From NCBI GenBank assembly GCA_036971715.1, contig JAVHJL010000004.1, positions 3,038,001 to 3,102,000 on the forward strand: a stretch of DNA of 64,000 bases, written 5' to 3'. The notes beneath the pieces were generated by a model that was not told where the DNA came from, ran no database searches, and worked only from the letters and a program-made list of their open reading frames with translations. The stretch is from Arthrobotrys musiformis. Lineage: Eukaryota > Ascomycota > Orbiliomycetes > Orbiliales > Orbiliaceae. Below, one piece after another: positions 48,250-60,033 of this stretch; position 1 is the first letter of the stretch, and every line of letters starts with the position of its first letter. The position numbers were made by a program, and so were the translations under genes.

Positions 48250-48655
48250 AAAAACATAAAACCCTGTCTACAATAGAAGTTTATAGATACGGTACTTTGC
48301 ATTCTTTACATCTGTTTTTTTTTTTTGTGCATTATTCCATCGAGCGGACTGAACGTAGTCGATTCAGCGAGCCCTCCCACTGTTTAACTTGTTATCTCCT
48401 TTGTAGTATTACTTTACACATTGCATATAGCTAGACGTTGGTAGCATGCATGCATGAGCGTTTTGCCTTGTTTCTTTCCTTGCAGAACGGAGAAAAGTTA
48501 TATTGCTTTTAAGATTGTAATTTTTAGTAGTATTACCTTACTTTATCTTGTATACATGGGAAAAGCCATCAGATGCAAATGCTATAATGCCGCTAACTGA
48601 ACTTCAGAATATAAAAAAACCAATATCACAAAAACGCCATTGCTAGGGATAACAT
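48250..48655. other. Convergent spacer after nus1
   Basis: AT-rich 3' flank with a T-run at 48317-48326. No gene is recognised. Confidence 0.6.
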
Positions 48656-49703
48656 TCAAGACCAAGGACTCCTCCCCGTCACCGCCTCGCCATTCTCAAA
48701 CGTCATCCCCTCCGCCGCCGCAAACTCCAAAGCCTCCTCGACAGAGACAGCGGTAGGATACCGCTCCCGCAACGTCCTATGAAACTCCTGCACCTGCCGT
48801 TCGAACGTCCCGCCCACACCGCCCCTCATCCCCATTATCACCTTCGGCCGCTCGACATACAACTCCGCCCGTTTCAAGGCCTCTAAATAATCGTCCGAAT
48901 CATCGTGGTTTAACATCCAATTGTGGATATCGTAGAGAAAGTAATTCGGCGGCTGATACTCCACGTCCGAAAACGCGGCTATGATATTTGCATAACCTGG
49001 CGACGGGAGGTATTTCATATATTTTACTATCCCGGCGTTTAGTGCCCTCGTCAGCGTGGTGGTTGAGTTACCGGCCTGGTGGGGCTGGCGGATTAATGCG
49101 CGTAGACATTCGAGGGCGTATGCTTCCGTTTCCTCGTCCCTTTGCGAGAATGGCTCCGTTTCCTTGGACCTGTGGGGTAAAGCTATGAGACAGGAGTGGA
49201 CGAGGGTGTGGAAGACGAGCTGGGAGTAGAGGATTTGTTCGGATTCCTTGGAGAGGATGTGGTCGTTGTCGTTTTCGTAGTAGTTTTCCGACTTAGACTT
49301 TCCGAGGATCAGGAAGCGGAGGGTTTTTAGGGCGGCGTGACGGGTTGAAGGGGTGAAGGAGAGGGATTGGCGGAGGAGGGTGGGGAAGATTGTGCTTGTG
49401 AGGGCGCGTTCGGCGATTATGCGGATTGCTCTTTTATATCGATCCGTTAGTATTGATATACAGTATATAGACATGGAATGAGGGGACATACGCCCTGGAG
49501 AGGTTGTAATTCACCCCGCGGGAAAGAGTCGACAGCGTCTCGAGCTTGAGCGCGTTCTCGGTGGCTTTATCCACCGTCTCCCGTGATTCCTCCGGTATGA
49601 TCTCGCACTGCCGTTTGAACGATTCCAGCTGGTAGACCGTGAGTTTATAAACCAGCACGCAGCCGATGCCGAATGCGAACCAGAGGGCGTGTTCTCTGCT
49701 CAT
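48656..49703 (-). CDS. Conserved-looking membrane-anchored protein of unknown function
   Basis: I do not recognise this family. Two minus-strand exons, 49703-49492 and 49430-48656, code for 328 residues. The N-terminus begins MSREHALWFAFGIGCVLVYK, a single membrane-spanning or signal-anchor segment in the first 25 residues. The remainder is largely helical, with leucine- and alanine-rich stretches (RHAALKTLRFLILG and QLVFHTLVHSCLIALP) that could form armadillo-like helical repeats. The tail has a GGVGGTFERQVQEFHRTLRE segment. Even codon use, a clean intron and the complete frame argue for a real gene. It faces the PWI gene across a divergent 500-base promoter. An anchored scaffold on a membrane surface is possible, but that is a guess. 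Confidence 0.8.
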
Positions 49704-50204
49704 TCTGTATAGTTATTACACCGGCATAGCTGTCCTATTAAGCTAGTAGTAGTGGCCCTTGTGGTATCAGAGGATGTGAAGTTGAAGCCGAAGTCGAGGC
49801 TGCAAATTGGTGATGGCGATGTTGGACGGTATGACGTTGGAAGGGTTTCCATCCCCGGCCGCATCGAAAGCTCCAACTTCCTTCCCTTCTCCAACCTCAC
49901 ATCAATCAAACACCGAACATGTCCGCCATCACAACTTCCATTCCCTCGCAATAACATAAACCTCCAACTCCGAGCAGCTGGGTTTCGAATCGATAAGCTG
50001 GCTCTCCGTCCGTCCAATTGAACCAGTCGATTGTCATCGGTTTTGGTTTCGCCGTTCGTTTTTTTCTTCTGTAGTTGGTACACGCGTGACCTGTCTCCGG
50101 CGCGGTCTTCCTTCCCCGTCCACGGCCGCACAGAAATTACAAAAATTCATAAAAAAAAGAGTTACGAAGATATCTGTCTCGCTTTGTGATAGCAGTCGGT
50201 AACA
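49704..50204. other. Divergent promoter, unknown membrane protein/PWI gene
   Basis: A 500-base space between divergent starts. Both promoters must lie here. No motif stands out. Confidence 0.6.
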
Positions 50205-52293
50205 ATGTCCAGCGCCGAGGCAAAGTACATCAAGAGCCAGAAATGGTAAATATCATTTCCCCGTCCTTCTATTCAATATAATATGCGTATATAAAAATAC
50301 AGGATCTAACAGATGTTGATAATAACCACCAGGCCTCCAGAATTCTCAAAGAAAGTGGATGTACGTAAGGTCAACATCGAGATTATAAAGCAGTACGCTC
50401 CCTCTGTCCCCTCTTTCAAGGCCATTGTCAGAAGGATTATGTTCTGATATAATTGGGAATTAGGTGGATATCAACGAGAATATCCGAGCTTCTGAAGTCC
50501 GACGATGATGTACTTATCGAGTTAATCTTCGGCATGCTGGAGAGCGAGACTTTCGTACGCCCCTCCGTCCGTAAATTGCTACTTCACATTGTTGGAATAC
50601 TAATGGATGGATGGTACAGCCCGATCCAAAGAAGTTGCAGTGGAGTCTTACCGGTTTCTTGGAGCAGGATACACCGTCTTTCTGCAAAGAGTTGTGGGGG
50701 TTGATGTTGGACGCCCAGAGTCAGCCGCAGGGCGTGCCGAAGCGCTTGATCGAAGCTAAGAAGGAGGAGCTGAGGAAGGAAAAGGTACGCTCATTCCCCC
50801 GTATTATCCCGTTATCGTGAGTTTCAATATTAATGATACGGTGAATGCAGGAAGAAACAGAGCGAGCCGCAAAACAAGCCCGCGACACCCGCCAAAAGGA
50901 CGAAGAAAAAGAAAAATCCCTCGACGAAATCCGCCAACGGGAACGTCAAGAACGCGGCGAAGCCCGCGGTGAAGCCCGCGGACGGGGCGGTGGTGGTCCA
51001 GGCGGACGGGGTGGTCGTCGCGGAGGGGGTCATAATGCGGGTGGTGATCGTGGCGGATACCGTAGAGACCGTAGTAGATCTGGTTCACCGCCCGCCCGCA
51101 CCCGTGGCGCCGGCGCCGGCCGCGATTCCCCCGCCGATCGCGATTCTTACCGGGGAGGTAGAGACGATTATTCCTCCCGTCCGAAACGTATGTTAGATAC
51201 TTACATACCACCCTCGCGCGGCAGCGGCGGGGGACGGGATGATCGAAGGCGAGATTTTGACGATGATCGGGATAGCAGACGGAATAGCTGGAGGCGCAGG
51301 GGCGGTGATGAACCTTCGAGGAGCGCATCGCCTTACGCTTCGAGAAGGGACAGATCGAGGACAAAGTCGAGGTCTAGATCTAGATCTAGATCCGAATCGT
51401 ACGATTCCCCACCAAGACGATCGGATGATAGGTACCGAGGCAAGGGTGGGTCTAGGGTGAAATCCAGATCCCCGGATAGGTATGATAGACGGCCCAGACG
51501 CGGGGAACCTCCCCGCCGCGACGACCGCCGCAGACAGCGTAGTAGTTCCTCAGCGTCCTCGGAAACAGCATCTAGTGAAGCATCCGACAGACGAAGACGT
51601 GACGACCGCCGACGATATCGCGATGACACGGACGAAGAAGACGACAGAAGGAGGAAACGTAAGAGCGGTGGAGGTGGAGGAGGGGATAGACGAAACTCCT
51701 ACGATCGAGATTACGACGATAGGGATAGAGAAAGGGAAAGGGAAAGGGATAGACAGCGCACCGGCAGGGACCGGAGACGCCGCTCCAGATCTCCCTCTTC
51801 TGATGCACGTTCGCGGTCGAGCTCTAGAGCTGATTCAGACGTAGTCAAGGGCAAAACAACATCGAACAACGACCACGGCCGTTTAAAATCGAGAAACGAC
51901 CGCGATGACCTCAATCGCCGCAGGTCGCCTGAGAATTCGAGATCGAAGCGCCCTCGCAGGCGCTCGCCTTCATCATCTGGGTCACCACCACCGGGAAAGA
52001 GCGGGCGTTTGAAATCGTCGAAGAAGAACGATGAGGATGTGGATATGCAAGATGCTGAGAAGGCACGTCATTGACAGGAATGTCCCTAAATTATATTTCC
52101 TTAACGTTTTATGTGTCGTTTGACGGAAGCCTGAGAGAGCATAATCTAACGGGTATAACATTGGGCACAGGTCATGTCTCCTCCTCCTCCCTCCAAAAAA
52201 CAACCTACCGAAAATGAATTGCGGGAAGCCGTACTGAGAAATAGGATCAAGAAGATGCGAAAAGACCATCACACAGAGAAGCTACCGAACTGA
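50205..52293 (+). CDS. PWI-domain, Arg/Ser-rich splicing protein (SRRM1-like)
   Basis: A nuclear splicing co-activator of the SRm160/SRRM1 type, binding nucleic acid through its PWI domain. Exons: 50205-50245, 50333-50392, 50464-50554, 50620-50784, 50851-52062 and 52171-52293, giving 563 residues. The PWI domain covers about residues 25-105 (VNIEIIKQWISTRISELL, then LTGFLEQDTPSFCKELW). A lysine/glutamate helix and a glycine/arginine-rich stretch follow. The rest is a long RS/RD/RE-rich tail, typical of SR-related proteins. The last intron (52063-52170) would start with GC instead of GT. It has a CTAAC branch and a CAG acceptor, and it joins in frame to a conserved-looking ENELREAVLRNRIKKMRK tail. 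Without that splice the protein stops at 52074 (526 residues). Confidence 0.9.
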
Positions 52294-52759
52294 CACGAAT
52301 TTTTCCGATTTTGTCCTTGTTTTTTCATATCATTTTTTTTTACTCCGGGGACTCGACACAAACTATGGTCGAGATCCTTCAAATAACGACTGCGACTAAA
52401 TGCGACTGCGACTGCGCTTTTTCCTTTTCATTCACTTTTTTTTTCCGTTCATGTTTTCAATACTTCGAACTGAGGGCTGAAAAATGTCTAACAATCTTCT
52501 TTCGGTGTAGATACTTGAGACGTTCTCCCCGATTGGATAGGTAGAAAACAATGGCTGTGGTTATCCTTTGTATATCAGAACTAGTCTAGCAGATTATATC
52601 AATCTAGACTAGTAATCAAAAATAGGAAAATGCCAATAATCAATCAATTATCATCCAAAATCGTCCCATGATATAGTATATACCTACTCGTATAACACCA
52701 ATACTCAAAACAAAGCCCCCTAAACCTACACTTTTTCTTTTTGCATATATAACTCAAAA
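52294..52759. other. Convergent spacer after the PWI gene
   Basis: 3' flanks of two converging genes. They are AT-rich, with T-runs near 52330 and 52438. No gene is recognised. Confidence 0.6.
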
Positions 52760-54025
52760 TCATATCGGGTCGTAAAATCGCTCGAGGTCTACTTCGCCGA
52801 TAGATATAGTCTGCTTCTCACCTACGGTTTTGCCGACTAATAGTGCTTTTCGCTCGTGTTCTGCGGATAATCCGCCGCTGAAGTTATTCACGCTGTCGGA
52901 TTTGGCGGAGATGTCGTCCCATATTCCTAGTGCTATTAGGTCTATGGCGGCACCTTCTACGCCCCTGGGGAGGATCACGTCGGCGCGGGATTTGGCGGGT
53001 TCTATTCTTCCTGTTTTTGGGGGTTAGTGGTGGTGGTTAGGAGGGAGAGGTGGGGAAGGATACCTTCGAAGGCACGTTTTCCGAATCTGAGGTATTGGTC
53101 GAAGACTCTGTCCAGTGGGATGCCGCGTTCTTCTGTATCCCGCACCACTAGTTTTCCCCAAATGATACAATATTAATACCCAGCACTGCTACTACGCGGA
53201 ATATCGATGAATGGTTTTGTGAATATACCTCGTCTTCCCAACCTAGCGTCAGCGTTTACGTCCACGAAAACTTTTATATCCGCCATTTCCACCAGTCTCT
53301 TTTCGCAGAGCATGTAGCAGCCTTCTACTATCAGGACATCGGTGGGACCGGTCTCGCCGAGGTCGTTGGTGGGGAGTAGTGGGACTTCTTGGTCGTCATG
53401 TTGGAAGGTTAGGATGTTGAATTTGGGGAGGGTGATGTTTGGCTGGTTTGATTTTATGTTTTGGATCGTGAGGGCTAGGTGGTCGAGGTCGTAGGCCTCT
53501 ACATTATAAAACTGTTAGTTTTCTGAAACAATGATCTTTAAGATTTTTATATAAAAATCTATATTCCCCCCAGCCTGATATATATAGAATAAGAAGCATA
53601 CCAATACAATCCATATCCCTCCCCCCACTCCTCGCCTCCTCCCTCTCGCTCTCCCCCAACCGCTTCACAAAATCCCCCATGCTGAGACAAGTTATCCGCA
53701 ACCGCCCCCCGCTAAGCTCCCTCAACCTCCCCGCAACAGCAGCCTGCACCATCTTCTTCCCGGCCGCCTGGCCGCCGGAAATACTAACCACAATACACGA
53801 AGGCATCTGCGTCGGCGAAAAATACGAGTAGCTCGAAAGTTGTGATATCAACGCTGCTGTCGACGGCGATTGCGATTGTGATTGTGATGCGGCATTATGT
53901 TCCACGTTCTGGAAGAAGTAGTCGAACTCTAAGCTGCTGCTTGTTTGGGTATGGCGGAGGGAGGCGAGGGCGTCTTGTTGTTGCAGGAGGGTTGGGGCAA
54001 CGCAGAGTGGCATTTTGGATATCAT
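52760..54025 (-). CDS. Uridine-kinase-family P-loop protein with altered Walker A
   Basis: Related to uridine/cytidine kinases and phosphoribulokinases, which phosphorylate nucleosides in salvage. Four minus-strand exons: 54025-53602, 53498-53229, 53147-53064 and 53010-52760, giving 342 residues. After about 75 low-complexity residues the core starts SCIVVSISGGQAAGKKMV. The Ser/Thr that normally follows the P-loop lysine is Lys here. Later blocks fit the family: EAYDLDHLAL in the substrate region, DVLIVEGCYMLCEKRL, IKVFVDVNADARLGRRVVRD and a 'lid'-like RDTEERG followed by YLRFGKRAFEGRIEPAKSRA. It may belong to the poorly characterised Das2-like branch. Catalytic activity is uncertain. A second ATG lies five codons into the frame and could be used. 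Confidence 0.85.
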
Positions 54026-54858
54026 TTCTCTCTTTTCGAAAGATCGATATCTTTGAGGGTGTATGAGGCTGTTCGAATTGAAGATTTTTTAGAAAAAAGA
54101 GAGGGATTATATTAAAAAGTTGAATAAGCATGACCGGGTATGGGTAGGAAGTATATATACCTACCCCAAGTCCCGGTGATAAGTCCATGCACCCCACGTC
54201 CCCATGCGGGCGAGCGGGCGACTCCGTTATCTATGTTCGGAAAGTGATCTTGTGATAGGCATATCGTCTTGCCGCTTTTTAAACTCTTGGCTGGGTACTT
54301 TTGTTGGATGTGACTGGGGGGCTTTTAATGCCGCTTGGGTTTGAATATCTGGGGTAAGTTGGTTTAGTTTAGCCGTGAGGGTAGGTTATAGACGGCTTTA
54401 AAGCTTTGAGGATTTTGCATTTGTGTTAGTGCGACGTCAGGTTGGAGGTTGGTTACACCGATGCGGGACGTCGGACAACGCAATTCTTGGCCTGGATGTC
54501 TGATGTTGACGTGATGGTCGAAAGTTTGAATTTTTATCTTGATTTTTGGATATTTGGACGTAGAGTACAAGGAATTAAAAAAATAGTGAGACGGGTTTGG
54601 AATGGCTCGAAATTTGGTAATCAATGCAGCGACTTTGGTGTAGTTTTGTGCAAATTATAAACTCTGTGTTCTCTACAGTATTACAATTCATGTGTATATA
54701 ATTTAGTCCTGCGTTACCCTTAAGTTAACTCAACTTCGGAGATAAATCTACAATGATAGTACGTAGGCTATTGATATCAAATTAGCCAACATCCATTCTC
54801 ATTTCATTATATTAAAAAATCAATATTCCAACCTCTCCTCTCGCAGATTTTCCCAAAT
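54026..54858. other. Spacer between kinase and GTPase genes
   Basis: About 0.83 kb between tandem minus-strand genes. It should hold the promoter of the kinase gene and the 3' end of the GTPase gene. No gene is recognised. Confidence 0.6.
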
Positions 54859-55949
54859 CTACTGACGTACAACTCGCTTTACGAAATCCCCAATCCACTC
54901 CCATGCAGCGCGAAGGGAATACCTCCGCCGACGTTGTTCTAAACCCAGATTCCCCTGAGCGCCTATACCATCGGGCTCCATTGATCTAAGCGGATCCCTT
55001 ATCCTCCGTATTAATTCGTGAACCGACCAATCGATATAAATATCATTCCTAGCCGACGCCTCATAGAAAACGGCGCCGAAAGAATCTGCCAATTCACGCC
55101 CCTCTATACATTTCCAACCCCCAAAATATTAGCAACGGCAAACATAATAAAAAAGTAATAACAGAATATAGATCTATCCAAACCTTGACTCGAAACCTCC
55201 CTATCCGTGATCAAATCACATTTATTCCCCACCACTACCATCGGAATATACCCGGGTCCCTTAACCTCCCGTACCTGCTGGTAAAACCCCGATAGCTCCT
55301 GATAAGACTTCTGAGAGCCTATCGAGTACATGAAGATAAACCCGTCCGATTCTTCGATATACTGGCGTTTCAGGGCGGGATAATCACCGGTTTCGTCGTA
55401 GATGGGCAGGATTTCTACCAAGGTGACTTGATCGTCGATGACGCATTGTTTCCGGTGGTCCTGGTCTTGTTATTAAATCATCAGCATGTTATTTTATATT
55501 TGTATTTTTTTTTTTTTATATGTTGGTATTGATTGGTGGTTATGGGGTTTACCCCATTTATATTTAGAGAAAGGTTTAAAGATATCGATCTTATTTGAAC
55601 TACGAGAGCCCAGATTTTGCGGGAAAAAGAAAGAAAAAAAGACTAACCTCGCTGGTAGACATCATCGAAATCCAGAAAACAAGATCTGTACCCCATATAT
55701 TTGATGATAAAGCTCCATTTTCCGACGCCGCGTGAGCCGAGTAGTAGTATTCTGTGATGCTGGAGGACGAATCGTTGCGCCTGTATTTGTGTTACACAGA
55801 TCGTCAGTTGGATTTTTTTGGAGAGTAGATTTTGGCGACGGAGGTGTAGGATTGCGGGGCTCCGGTAATGGGGCTGGAATATGGCGAAGGGCTGTTTTTT
55901 TATCATGAAAGTAAAGAATTACCTGCTTTCCCCCTGGGAAAATTTGCAT
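54859..55949 (-). CDS. Atypical Ras-like small GTPase with degenerate P-loop
   Basis: A Ras-superfamily domain spread over four minus-strand exons: 55949-55923, 55780-55648, 55465-55184 and 55103-54859, giving 228 residues. The P-loop reads GSRGVGKWSF, with Trp where Ras proteins have the Mg2+-binding Ser/Thr. The switch II region is YDETGDYPAL: the DxxG is kept, but the Gln needed for hydrolysis is replaced. The base-recognition motifs are normal (GNKCD, then EASA). The order HRKQCVIDD, LVEILP and SDGFIFMYSI matches Ras spacing, so the fold should be intact. There is no C-terminal CaaX box; the end is basic (RRRRYSLRAAWEWIGDFVKR). The first exon (nine codons) is the least certain. A pseudo-GTPase or a nucleotide-binding scaffold is the likely reading. 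Confidence 0.82.
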
Positions 55950-56827
55950 GTTGTATGAACAGATAGGAACCCACTTATCGAGTTGGATTCATGAATTCGG
56001 AGTCGTGTTTCGAAGTTAGAGTATACAGCCCCGTCAACAAACCAAAAAGTTTAGAGTGTCATACTTCAAATTGCAGGTTGGAGAATAGTATTTAGTAAGA
56101 GAGCTAAATATGATATCCGCCGCGGGTATGCAAGTATTTATGAGTGATTTCCAATTCAATTGTGAAAGGGTAGGCCGTTCGAGGTCGCCACTTTAAAGAA
56201 GCGGGTGTTGATAGTTGTGTCACTTCCATTTGTGGAAGTCGCTTCCGAAATAGCAACGCCGCAAGGCAGAGAAGTCTGGTCTGCGTCTGCAATGCAATGT
56301 GCGTCTGTCGCGAGACAGCGAAATTTACATAAGTCTTGTAATTCCTGAGAACAACTGCAGGGCCAATTTCCTAGTTATCAGTAAACAATCAATTGACCAA
56401 TATATATTGCATCTTTAAATACAATCTCTTCTCGAATTTTCACGAATGCTGACAGTCGACAAGGTACCTAGGTATGCATATGAATTCATGGTGACTAATT
56501 GAAATCTCCAACAAAAACAACACGTCATTTTTGTTCGCGCCAATATATGTGAAGGTAAGGTCCCGAGACTAGGGGAAGGTTAGATAATTGTATGAAAGGA
56601 CACCATGCGTCAACTAGTTGCCATTGCATATTGGGAGATACCAGAGTATCAATAAAACATTATATAAGTGATTTGGGTTCATTTACATATAGGGGTAGAA
56701 TTTTGAGCCTCGGGTATAGGGATGATTAGGTAGGATTGCAACTAACTGCCAAAGGAACATGAAAAGATATTAAATGAAAAGTATATCTCTCAAACTGTGA
56801 TAACAAAACCGACGACACCCTGGGGGA
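55950..56827. other. GTPase-gene promoter and 3' flank of the ankyrin gene
   Basis: About 0.88 kb, AT-rich. A CCTAGG-containing palindromic patch lies near 56465-56475. I see no gene. Confidence 0.6.
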
Positions 56828-59800
56828 CTATTCTTCAACCTCGCAGATAGAATGATGGCTAGGCTGGCTTGTGGAGTCTGAGAGCTTTCCCATCCATTCC
56901 TCCTTGATCCAGTTTGCTATACTTTTATGGCCGTACTCTTCTGCCGCTGCCAATGCCATGCCGCGACATTCGATGTCGTGTAGAAGGAAAAGTTGTATGA
57001 AGTCTAGGCGCCGGAGCTCCACCGCAAACTCAACAGCGGTTCTGCGATCATGGCTTCCGTAACTATCCCAACCATCTGGTTTGGATAGCATATAGATGTC
57101 GGCACCGTATTCGAGAAGATGTCTCGCCATGTCAAGATGACCACCCTCGACCGCGTGATGCAGCGCTGATAATCCAGTATATTTTCCTTTGTAGATTTCT
57201 TCACGAGGATCGCTTCCATTCTGGAGTAGGATGAGGAGACACTTTGTTCTTTCTTTCTTAGCTGCTAGTTGTAGCGGCGATAGACACTTATTTTGGGGGC
57301 GCCCGGAGATTTCTGCCTTCGCCTGGGCGGGATGGCTGAGAATAAACTTTTCCAATGGCTCTGCCTCATCTCCAAGGGCAAGGAGGCAGTCAAGCGTCCC
57401 TGGCACCTTTCCCCCTTCCGTATATAGACATGGTGTTAAGTCCTGATAAATGCTGTCATAATAAATTCTTAAAGGGCAGTTTTTGCCACGGTTTTCTGGT
57501 TGTTCGTGTTGTTCATGTTGTTCGTGTTGCCTCAGCAGTCCAGCGAGGTGAGCCCACCCATGCTTTCCAAACAGGGAATCAAATGAAGCGATTGCTCCAT
57601 CACAGATATCACAACTCCTTTTGGGTTTCTTGGGGTGGCTGCACATGTCGGACCATAACTGATAGAGCTGATCGACATCCCCTGTGCAAAATGCTGTGAT
57701 AAGCTCTGGTTGTAAATATGGCATTGGCCAGTCGCAATCCCCGAAAGAATGGACGGTATCTATGGCCTTCTGCGACGTGAGGTTGGCTGGAGTTATTACG
57801 GCGCCTGCCCTCAGAATCTCGTTGAAGATCTTCCTGAACTTCTCTTTTTTAGGTAGACTCTTTTTATGGTCCCATTTTCGGGTTAACCAACACAATAACA
57901 TCATCGACGGTGTCCTGCCTTCTTGATCTTCGAGGTTTGGATCAGCTCTAAGCCTCAGTAAGGCTTTGACCAATTCAACCTTTCCGGAAATTATGGCATA
58001 ATTGAGGCTCGTTGATATGGAAACACCCTCGAACTCAAAGCTGCCATTTACATCTATTCCAAAGTCAACGAGCATGCGGCACAACTGAAACAGCTCTTCC
58101 TCCGTATGCCGTGCCAGTTCCCCCCAGTACTCCGGATGGGAAGCACCTAGGATTGTCCACAGCTTGAATCCAGTAGCATCGTGACGTGGAAGTAGCCATT
58201 CCAAAAGAAGACCCCGCCCAGCTGTCTCGACCAACATTCCCCAGACCTCCGCCAAAAACGCTACCAGTTCTTCCCTGGGGAACTTTGTTCTGAGGCATTC
58301 CAGAACAAACTCAAAGCATTGTAGGTCTATGTACTCAGCGGCAACGCAGAGTGAGTAGCCAAAGAACCATTGTTCTTGTTCGGTTTCCCCCAATTCTTCA
58401 ACAGTTGCCAATACAAGTCGGGAGAACCCCTCTACCCCAAGAATTTCCCACAACTCTCTGTCGCCATCCCCCTTTAGCAGCTTTAATTGCCGGCACATGG
58501 CCGAATGAACCCCGATTTCGGTAAAAGAAACTAGATCGAAGAATTTATCGGAATCGTCGAATAGGACCGCCAATAGAGTAGTTAGGTGTAAATCTCTCCG
58601 GAAACCGTAATCTAAAAGGTCACGCAATGGGATGCTGCTTTCGGAGTTTAAAACGCACAATCTGAATACTCCTTCGTACCACTCCTCGACCTCTCCCAAA
58701 TCAATGCGACTGGGTAGCATCTTTTTCACCGTAGTGATTGACATAAACCCCCACATTACCGCACAGGCAACAAGGATGGCCGCATCCCAGAGTGTAGAAG
58801 GAAGAATCTGTCGTGATTCGAGATAGTTGGCAAGAAACTGGCTGACCTTCCCTGTCCCATCATATCTTTCGACCATTTGCGGTGTGATTCTAAACCACCC
58901 GCCTTCTTCTTCATAAACGTCTGGGATTGGGTCTAACTCTAGATTTAAATGTCGGAGCCAAGAGATAACATCGTAATAATCGACCGGAAGATTGCCATGG
59001 ATCGAGAAAATGCAATCTATGAGATCTTCGTCGCACCGGAGAACGAGGAGCGGTAGGATATTTTCTGCGGCCGTCCTCACCGAGAGTGTCCTCAAAGATA
59101 ATAGCTCTTTTAGTAATGGTCGAAATCCCATGAGGATGACTTTATCTAGAAGCTCATCTAACATGTCGTAGTCAATCAAATCGTTGGAAAGGCGATATAA
59201 CAGAACTTTGAGAAACCCGAAATAGTCGCTTTTGGCAATCTCTTGTCCCGTAATATTCCGCCCTTGGGGTTTGCGCATGCAAATCTCGAGCAGCGCGTTC
59301 CGGGTTTTCCAGATAGGAAGACGGCACATGATCCGGTCAGGTATTCTTTCGAAGGTCGCGTCGGTCAGTGAATCATAAAGTTCACATCGTCCCACTGTCA
59401 ATGGCCAACCCGAAATTTCTGGAATAGGGACTATTTGACAATTGGGTCAAAGTTAGTAAGCACGAGGGCTCTTAGGATTTTGGTATTATTATTATCCACT
59501 GACCTCCTTGACGTAAAATCTGCATCTCTTCTGTAGGAGAGATCTGCCGCGAAAGCTCCTTCTTCACGGTTCCAGGTTCAATCTTATAGCATCCGCCAAT
59601 CTTGATCGAAAGCTCCTGACCGAGTGCGCGGTAGGCGTAGCAATATCCCGCGATAGACTTCCACTCTTCCTTTTTAAGTCTCTTTCCGAAGCCGCACTTG
59701 TTGACGTAGCCTGTATATTGCTTAGGGCTATCGGAGTATCCAGATTAGCATTGGTTACCCTTTGCTATATAGGGTCGAACTGAATTGTGTTACTCACCTT

Positions 59801-60033
59801 GCGCCAACGTTGAAAATAAGTTCCATCGCTTCATAAAGCTGTGCATCGGTATATCGACGTGTGAGATAATAGTACTTGACTACTTCGCGATATTTGTCGA
59901 GTATATCGTTGGCCTTGGCCCTTCCATTTCTCTCAGCCTTGTATTTGGCTACCAACTGGTTCGAGGCATGTGCATGCGTCCGAGAGGTTTGGCCTCTCTT
60001 AATTATCCGTCCATCGAGTACGGACTGCGGCAT
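56828..60033 (-). CDS. Large ankyrin-repeat protein with unrecognised N-terminal domain
   Basis: Three minus-strand exons, 60033-59798, 59727-59504 and 59430-56828, give 1020 residues. The N-terminal 160 residues hold RYTDAQLYEAMELIFNVGA, then (over the first junction) SPKQYTGYVNKCGFGKRLKK and EEWKSIAGYCYAYRALG. This resembles, without certainty, the Clr5-like modules that open many fungal ankyrin proteins. A long helical middle follows. Ankyrin repeats appear near residue 625 (LNYAIISGKVELVKALLRL) and near 865-1000 (SPLQLAAKKERTKCLLILLQ, then SALHHAVEGGHLDMARHLLE). A short HEQ triplet repeat lies near residue 795. Such proteins often belong to expanded, fast-evolving fungal families. The function is unknown. 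Confidence 0.85.
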
